From NCBI GenBank assembly GCA_021442155.1, contig CM038220.1, forward strand, positions 80,190,897 through 80,254,896: 64,000 nucleotides of DNA, read 5' to 3'. The notes under the pieces were generated by a model. It made no database searches and was not told where the DNA came from. It was given only the letters and a program-made list of their open reading frames with translations. This document shows, one piece after another, positions 57,561-64,000 of this stretch (position 1 is its first letter; every line of letters begins with the position of its first letter). This DNA is from Cymbidium sinense. Lineage: Eukaryota; Streptophyta; Magnoliopsida; Asparagales; Orchidaceae. The position numbers and the translations under genes were made by a program.

Positions 57561-58680
57561 GATGTTCCCATAGTTATCTTGCCGCAACTTGTCTTCATCA
57601 GTCCCACTCAAACTTCAAACATCTCTCCCATGAGGTGACCTCAAGTCTAATCTCTTATTCAAGAATACAATTTTTTTTTTTGCTATATTAATGGAGATAT
57701 CCAATGTAGCGTCTAACCACTATCACCAAAGCTGGAATTGAAATTCTCAACTCAAATCATTATGGGTGGTTTGGACAAAATTAGTTTTTTACTTCGCTAT
57801 ATATTTACCTCTTTACTTCAATCACTTGGGGCTTATATAACCCCTTTTGCATCAAATGATGCAAGAGACAAACTCAATAGAATGCAATAGACAAACTCAC
57901 TAGAATTTGTGAATTACTCTTGGTCATGCATTTCTTTTCTCGAAGATAAATATTTTTTGAAAATTATGGCAAGAATTTTGTCATGATTGTGCCTCATTGA
58001 ACAATGTTCAGATGAATTCTTCGAATTACTAATAAAAAAACTTTCATAATGAATACTATCTCTCGTGTCAACTTCTATCATTTTCATTTATCTTACTCAT
58101 AACCCTTTGCGTTTTAATTCAATTTATGAATATTTTTACATATTTTTACAAATATATTTGATTTCACCAAAATTTTCATGTTGTTATTATAATTATTAAT
58201 AAATAGTATCTCTTATTATGATTGAAAAAAAAAAAATCAACTCGTTATACTTTTTTTTGAGAGAGAATGGTGATCAATATATGAACTTTCATCTGAGAGG
58301 TAGATTACTATGGCTTGTGAGATTATGATTTGATTCTGTCACATGGTTACAAATATTTTAATGCAAAAAGATATTGTGGAGGATAATTTGGAATTCAAAG
58401 ACATCTTGCATGGTTCTCAATCTAGTTCCATGATGCAATCCATTTTTTACAATACCCAATCTCTTTACACTAAAGGTCAACAATCTTAAATTCATTACTT
58501 GGATATTTGAATCAGACGAGATAGCATCCAATATAATCAATAATAATTAATAATATATAAAATATGCTTAAATTATTAATAAAAATATTATTTATTGATA
58601 ATTTTCTCACTTCTTAAGAACATAATATAATAGCTCACACCTTTTTATCTTAAAAAAAATAAAACAATAAACTATCATCA

Positions 58681-58717
<37 letters not shown>

Positions 58718-59200
58718 TTTCAATTAAATTTGTTCAAATGTTTTAAAATAAAAAATAATAAAAAATAAAAAAATAATGCCCGGCAGATCTGAGGACAGTA
58801 TATATATTTTTAATTATCAGAGTGAAGTCAAAATAGTGGATGCATCATGCATCATATCATTAAAGCTGAATTATTAATTGAAAATGTTCATGAATGTGAA
58901 CCATCTTGCGTTCTGCCATTTCACATCAAGAATTGACACTCAAAAGGATGTTTTTATTTTATTTTATTTTTTAAAATAATGATAAAAAAAATCTTGATGA
59001 ATTTACATCAGCGCAATACAAAATACCGAAATTAAACTATTAAATGTGCGCTGAATTGAAAAATAAAACAAAATATTAAACTAAATTTTTTTTATCCGCA
59101 CAAGAAATTAAAAAACACGAAGAATTAAATTTCTTTCCCATGCTGTAATATATTATTCGTCGAAGGAATTATTGACGCTTCCTTCTCCGTTTGTAATGAC
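57561..59200. other. AT-rich intergenic DNA downstream of the PIF gene
   Basis: No open frame with a known domain. It contains a (TA)n run at about 58,684-58,713 and several homopolymer runs. Confidence 0.5.
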
Positions 59201-59363
59201 ATTCACTTGAACTATTGATAAGAGATATAAAAAAAAATTTTAAATAAAATATTTGAGAAAATATTTCATTCAGCAAATGAACAATACCAATTTGCTAAAA
59301 ATTATTCCCATTCTAAGACATAATAATGAGCAGAAAAGTAGAAATTTAGTAAATCTCATACAC

Positions 59364-59392
<29 letters not shown>
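59364..59392. repeat. Homopolymer A tract in the PIF 3' region
   Basis: A run of about 29 A on the plus strand (oligo-T in the gene's sense) 24-52 bp beyond the stop codon, so within the presumed 3' UTR. Confidence 0.95.
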
Positions 59393-59394
<2 letters not shown>

Positions 59395-59415
59395 AGAAGC
59401 TTCACTGTCATTACC

Positions 59416-61426
59416 CTATTTGCCATTCTGAAGGTTACCAGGAGGTAATCCATCAGTTGGCAAGCTACTGCTGCTACTATTTATTGCAGCCAACTGGTTC
59501 TGCGCCGCTAACTGGGATCCGTATGCATATAAATTCATTGCCTGTAAAAAAGAAAAGAGAGTAAATTAACAAAGCTCTCCACACCACAAAGAAATTAAAT
59601 AAAAAAAAGGGCCTTAATAAAGCTAGAAACCTGTGGAGATGGTTGTATCTGATGAAATGCAAGGTGTGGAGGAAATGATTCAGGCATCTGAGAACTGTGC
59701 ATTGGATTTGGAAACTTCAAATGGCTGATAGTTTGTGGGCACATTGGAATTTGATTTGCAGAAAGAACTGAAGGAATTGGTTGATTTACTAATGGAACTC
59801 TTGGTAATTGCACCAAATTATTTAATGTGGGCATAGCGCCTCTTCCAATCCCCATACTCATTTGCGCCATAAAATTCTGGATGCCGGGGAACATCATTGT
59901 TGCCATGCCGCTTCCCATCCACAATAACTGAGAAAACAATAGAAATATATGATGAAATTGACTAGTATGACAGATGAATAATATATACTGATATTTCACT
60001 ACCTGAACTTGTTGTTGAAGTGATTTCAAATATTCAATTGCTTCATCTAACATTGATGCTTTATCTGACTGAATCATTGCAAGATTGAAATTGGTTTATA
60101 AGAATAATGATACAGATCTGAGGTTGTTTTGAATGGCAGATGGAACAAAAGCTTTTCTACCTTGGTGCAATGTGGTATGAGGTCCTGTAATGCTTTCATC
60201 TTTTCATTGATTCTGTCTCTTCTTTTCTACAAGTTTTTCAGTAGGTAAAACATGTCTGGATTGTAATTTTACGTGTTTCAAAACTTTAACTTTGCTTACC
60301 CTTTCTGAAAGATTATGAACCTCAGCTGCTCGGGTTCGGCGAGATCTTTGAGCTGGTTTCTTTCCATCCGCAGATTCATAGTCCCCATCCTGTAACTCTT
60401 AATCAGTTATCAATTCCATTCTGATCAGATGTAAAAAAGGATGAGAAAGCAAAGCAAAGGCTCTATGGACACCTCACTCAAGCTGCATGATTCTTCCATT
60501 TCTATTCCTTTTCTTTTGTAGCTTTGGTTGTTCTTCTCCTGTGGTGTTGCTCTGATGCTAGCTCCAGACCCACCTGATGATGAAGTACCGGTTACTTCAA
60601 ACGTATCAGCCTGCACCCTTTCTGATAGGAAACTCGTCTCCAAGTCTTTTTTGAACTTTCTCGGAGGCAAACCAGTTGTTATTGTTGTGTTGTTGCTCAG
60701 GCTATTCGTTAAACTGACACGATTCTGAACTTGGTTGCTCCCACAAATGCTTGATTCTGTTGTCATCATTGAAGAGGATTCTCCTCCCACTGAATGGATT
60801 TTCTTCTGCAGTCTATCTGCCAATCCAATCCTTCCTGGTCTGGAGAAGTGAGGGAAATTACTGTTCTCAGGGAAAACATATTGCTGTACAGAGTCATGAA
60901 CATATGATTTAGGAGGAGACAATCTGTTCTGATTGTGAGAAAGATTAAAACTTGGAGTCGTATTGCCTTCATTGTTGACGCTTTTGTTTGATCTATCAGT
61001 AGTGATAATAGTCTGTGGATTTGGAAATTCACATAAGAAATCACAACCAAACTCTTTCTCTAAGTATTCATAAGGGGGGTATTGGAACAATGAAGCAATT
61101 TCATCTTCCATAGCTGGGGGATGCGGATTTGAATTCCCAGGCGGTTTTGGATCTTCTTTAACTTCATGGATGCTGGTTGGGCACTTTCTCTGCGTTAAGC
61201 TATGCATCGGTGCATTTCCATTTTTCCATTGGGGCTCTGTGAATTCTTGGACGGGTCTGTAAGTTTGGAAAAAAAAATTGTATTTTTTGAGTTTGAGATG
61301 ATGGAGTTAGAATATTGATACTTGGTGGTGGCATTAGATGAAAATTTATATAGAAACTAACCCTGCTGTTCTTTTCTGGTTGGTCGCAGTGAGGTAATTC
61401 TGGTATTGCCTTGAATTCATGTCCAT
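59416..61426 (-). CDS. PIF4/PIF5-like phytochrome-interacting bHLH transcription factor
   Basis: Seven coding exons on the minus strand: 61,426-61,362, 61,256-60,473, 60,389-60,300, 60,226-60,161, 60,068-60,003, 59,927-59,631 and 59,541-59,416. All introns are GT-AG and the model gives 497 residues, stop TAG. The bHLH spans about 300-357: basic region RAAEVHNLSERKRRDR with His308, Glu312 and Arg316, the G-box-reading triad, then NEKMKALQDLIPHC and SDKASMLDEAIEYLKSLQQQ. The following LLWMGSGMATMMFPGIQ, the SCSLSE and CGSNQVQN stretches, and the two 66-nt bHLH exons fit the PIF4/5 group: nuclear growth regulators targeted by light-activated phytochrome B. The site matching the phyB-binding motif (ELxxxxGQ) reads EPQWKNGN (29-36). 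The start is the first in-frame ATG after an acceptor at 61,478; a second ATG lies two codons on. Confidence 0.9.
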
Positions 61427-62388
61427 GTTCTGATCAGGAATAATGTGATTCTTGGTTCAGTTGTAATTTGTTTTTAGCTGAAAAAAGAAAGAAAGCCTCA
61501 CATATCAGAAGAACACCTAAACTAGAAACAGGAATATGCTTTGTTCACTAAAAATGGTAGAGGAAGAGAGTGACAGAAGATGAATCTACATTAAAACACA
61601 ACATGGAAAACAAATAGCATGCTTTCTAGTTAATTTTAAATCAAGCCATGAAAATTTTCTTATTTTCTCCTGTAAAATCTTACAACTTCTATTGAAAACC
61701 CAGGGTATGCTGAATAGATAAAAAATAGTAGATTCCCAGTTCAATAAGTTCGTTAAAGAAAAGCATTCTTAAAAAAGTTTTTCGGAGGCCATATATAACA
61801 TAACATTATATTAAAAGAATTTACTGAAGAAAAAAAAAATGAAGTACTGTCAGAAAACCAATAGAAGATTCAGCTATAAACAACTGAACTTGTAAAAAGA
61901 ACTCCATCTGAGAACCAAAAGTACAAACTTTGCGATTAAAAAGTTCCTACCCGAATTGCAGAATGAAATTTTTTTTTTTTTCTGATCTGAAACTTTCCAA
62001 CCATGAACATCCCAACAATGAAATGAATAATCAAATGCATAAAATAACACAGAACACAACCCCGCAATCATGAAATCTCCTTAAAAAAAAAAAAAAAACA
62101 GAAACAGAGCAGAGAAGGCAACGACCTTGAAACACAGAGAGAGAAGATCATAGAAAGGACCAAATTAGTGAAACAAAGACAGGGAATATAAGAACAAGCA
62201 GCTTCCCCATTGCGTACTTGCTCTCTCAGCCTCTTCAGCCTACAGAGTAGAAGCGGGCTCGCAAAAATTAATACTTTCTGTGTTCTTATTGAAGGTTCTA
62301 AGGACACTAATTGAGGGTAGCTGGGCTTCTTTACTTTACTGCTAAAACATGAAACTGATTTTGCAAACACTTTTCTCACTGAAAAGTA
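61427..62388 (-). other. Predicted 5' untranslated exon, leader intron and second leader part of the PIF gene
   Basis: On the minus strand a T-rich run and TTTTTTCAG end at 61,478, so the ATG exon starts at 61,477. Upstream, GAGAGAGCAA|GTACGC (donor at 62,217) closes a likely first exon of about 62,218-62,390. The intron would be about 740 bp. That exon has one ATG (62,350) followed by TTT TAG, a two-codon upstream ORF. The frame at 62,068-62,379 lacks an ATG start and crosses the donor, so it is not called a gene. Confidence 0.5.
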
Positions 62389-62563
62389 AAATGCGAAATC
62401 TTAGCTCAGGGTGGGTGGCGTGGCGAACTTATTTCTCTCTTCAGGAGGCTTATACTGGGAAAATCAGTGGGGCCAGCATGTGGGTGATAAATGAGTGGGA
62501 TTAATCATGTGGCTCTCCACCTGAAGATGTGGATGTTAGGTGGATACCCATTCTAAAAAAAAA
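62389..62563 (+). mobile_element. Second SINE-like copy, in the PIF gene promoter
   Basis: It shares with the SINE at 57,389 an A-box-like TTAGCTC 12 bases from the start, a GGGCC/GGGGCCAGC region and a TGGATGTTAGGTGGATACCC tail ending in nine A. Flanks TGAAAAGTA (62,380-62,388) and TGAGAAAGTA (62,564-62,573) look like target duplicates with one inserted base. It is oriented opposite to the PIF gene and adjoins its predicted first exon. A TATAAG on the minus strand near 62,448 lies inside it. Confidence 0.6.
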
Positions 62564-62573
62564 TGAGAAAGTA

Positions 62574-64000
62574 CTGCTGTTATTCTGTTCTTCTTGGTTT
62601 AAGCGACTAATCAATCATTAGAACGAAGAAAGGACTGTGTTTTCTTCCTAATGAATCTAAAAAACAGAAATATCGTGAATTGTTCCGTTGACTTGGGTCA
62701 GCTGCACTTTGATCATCATATGGTAACTAGAGCACTTCTTAGGTACATTTATGGCTGACGTTAATATTTTAAAAGTTACTCAGAGAATCCTTTGTTTTTT
62801 TTTTTAATCTTTTGCTGAATAAATATGATAGAAATTATAAAAAGTATTATTATATTATTATATTAAATACTATATTAATGAAGTTTGAGTAAAAAAATTG
62901 TCAAGCATAATATATTTATATAAATAATATTTATTTATTAATTAATTATACTTGACAATTTTTTATTTGACACAATATGATGACATGTTTATCCTGCTGT
63001 AACTCATATAAATTTCTTGCAGGTGAAAGCAACAGTTTATGTAGGTTGAGTAGGTCGGTCTGCCAAAACTTATTAATTATTATTTTTATTAATTTTTTAA
63101 GAAATAAATGTTTTTTATTAATTTTTTATTAACAATATTTTTTTTATTTCTAATTGTAACTCATATTATAAATAAATGTTTATTAACACTGACTCATTAC
63201 AAATCCTGGATGATTATTAGCAAATTAATTTATGTATAAAGAAGAAATTAGTAGCTCTACATATAATAGAGTAGAAAAGTTCATTTGTCCAATTCAAATT
63301 AATATTTTCATAAATATTTTTAATATGATGAATCATTTCTAAAAGTAAAAAAATATATGAAAGATATATATCATACAATTTTTATAAGTGTAGATATTTG
63401 ACATAAAAAATTAGATATTTATTTATCTAATATTATTCCATATTTTAAAAGATATATTTCATTTTAAATAAATAAGTGATGATGATATTTTGATGTTATA
63501 TTAATGATTATGATGCTTATATGCAAATAATATAAATCTTTTGACATTAGAGAACCCAAGGCCTCATTACTGTGAACAAAAATTATTTTGAGAAAGAAGG
63601 CCACCTCTCTATTGAAATAAATATTTTCACAAAATTTTCAAATTAGAGAAGCTCAAAATTAATATTATTAATTAAATTATTATTTTAATAATTGAATCAG
63701 ATAAATCAAACGAGATCAATTTTTTAAAATTTTTATTCAAATAATGCATATTATTATTTAGTAATAAAGTTTCCAGTAAAAAATCAAAAATAGCAAAAGA
63801 ATATATCTTGATATAATTATTTTTTCAAAATTTGACACTATTTATTCTATTTGTAAAAAAATTGAAATTAATATTTATCATAAAAAAAATCAAATTACAT
63901 TTATTTAATCAATTTATATTTGATCGTAGTTTTAAATTATGTAGTCTTCTCTACTTATTAATATGTGTATAAGTTGAGAGTACAATTTCAAAATGAAATT
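62574..64000. other. AT-rich upstream flank of the PIF gene
   Basis: No gene recognised. An inverted repeat (arms about 62,885-62,911 and 62,944-62,970) can fold back. No G-box (CACGTG) was noticed in this flank. Confidence 0.5.
62885..62970. repeat. Short foldback repeat
   Basis: Arms of about 26 bp centred on AAAAATTGTCAAG and CTTGACAATTTTT, with an AT-rich loop of about 32 bp. It could be a small MITE remnant, but no target duplicate was confirmed. Confidence 0.6.

Noticed and set aside
62068..62379. 103-residue minus-strand frame upstream of PIF
   Set aside because: It starts with GTG, crosses a likely splice donor and lies in the leader region.

Overview
The window looks like nuclear DNA of a flowering plant. 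It carries one intact intron-containing gene of plant type, a PIF4/PIF5-like phytochrome-interacting bHLH transcription factor on the minus strand at about 59.4-62.4 kb. Almost everything else is AT-rich intergenic DNA built from nested plant transposable elements. Nothing prokaryotic, no CRISPR array, and no tRNA or rRNA gene was seen. The sequence does not settle which plant clade it comes from. LAYOUT. Positions 1-54,474 are dominated by one family of long-LTR Ty3/gypsy (Tat/Ogre-like) retrotransposon. I recognised the LTRs by shared ends (TGTTGACC...GGAGCCCACA) and by target-site duplications (TSDs). I call them L1-L8. L1 (1,577-5,173, +) is the 3' LTR of an element entering from the left edge; L1 adjoins a Copia RNase H remnant. 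L2 (6,589-10,929, +) is a solo LTR with TSD ATAAG/GTAAG. L3 (fragment, -) is broken by L4 (+), and L4 is broken by solo LTR L5 (14,154-18,028, -, TSD GAAAT/GAAAT). At 19.5-22.9 kb a 1.16-kb block containing LINE reverse-transcriptase sequence is directly duplicated, and between the copies lies about 1.07 kb carrying the 5' end of an ELM1-like gene. The LINE relic is split by solo LTR L6 (22,974-34,194, TSD ATGTC/ATGCC). L6 holds a RICESLEEPER-type hAT transposon, which holds a second hAT element (TTF/zf-MYM type, about 25,464-29,850), so the nest is four layers deep. From 34,840 to 54,474 (-) lies a near full-length retrotransposon: 5' LTR L8, primer-binding site, an extra upstream ORF, gag, protease, RT, RNase H, a second RNase H, integrase, a long 3' untranslated region and 3' LTR L7. 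It is decayed by stops and frameshifts. L8 itself contains foreign DNA with a plant-mobile-domain (PMD) pseudogene. Positions 54,475-64,000 are the genic end: intergenic DNA with a SINE (57,389-57,546), then the seven-coding-exon PIF gene, whose 5' flank carries a second SINE-like copy. HOW IT WORKS TOGETHER. No retroelement here appears able to move by itself. The notable material is in the LTRs. Their upstream parts are built from five half-units at alternating spacings of about 158 and 170 bp, followed by a TATA-like site, a copy-variable CT/GC-rich leader, arrays of short hairpins whose stems co-vary, a (TG)n(TA)n tract, and on the opposite strand a conserved TATA box followed about 120-125 bp later by a GTAAGT splice-donor-like site. 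The PIF gene keeps a complete G-box-binding bHLH, but the residues matching its phytochrome-B-binding motif are changed at two key positions.
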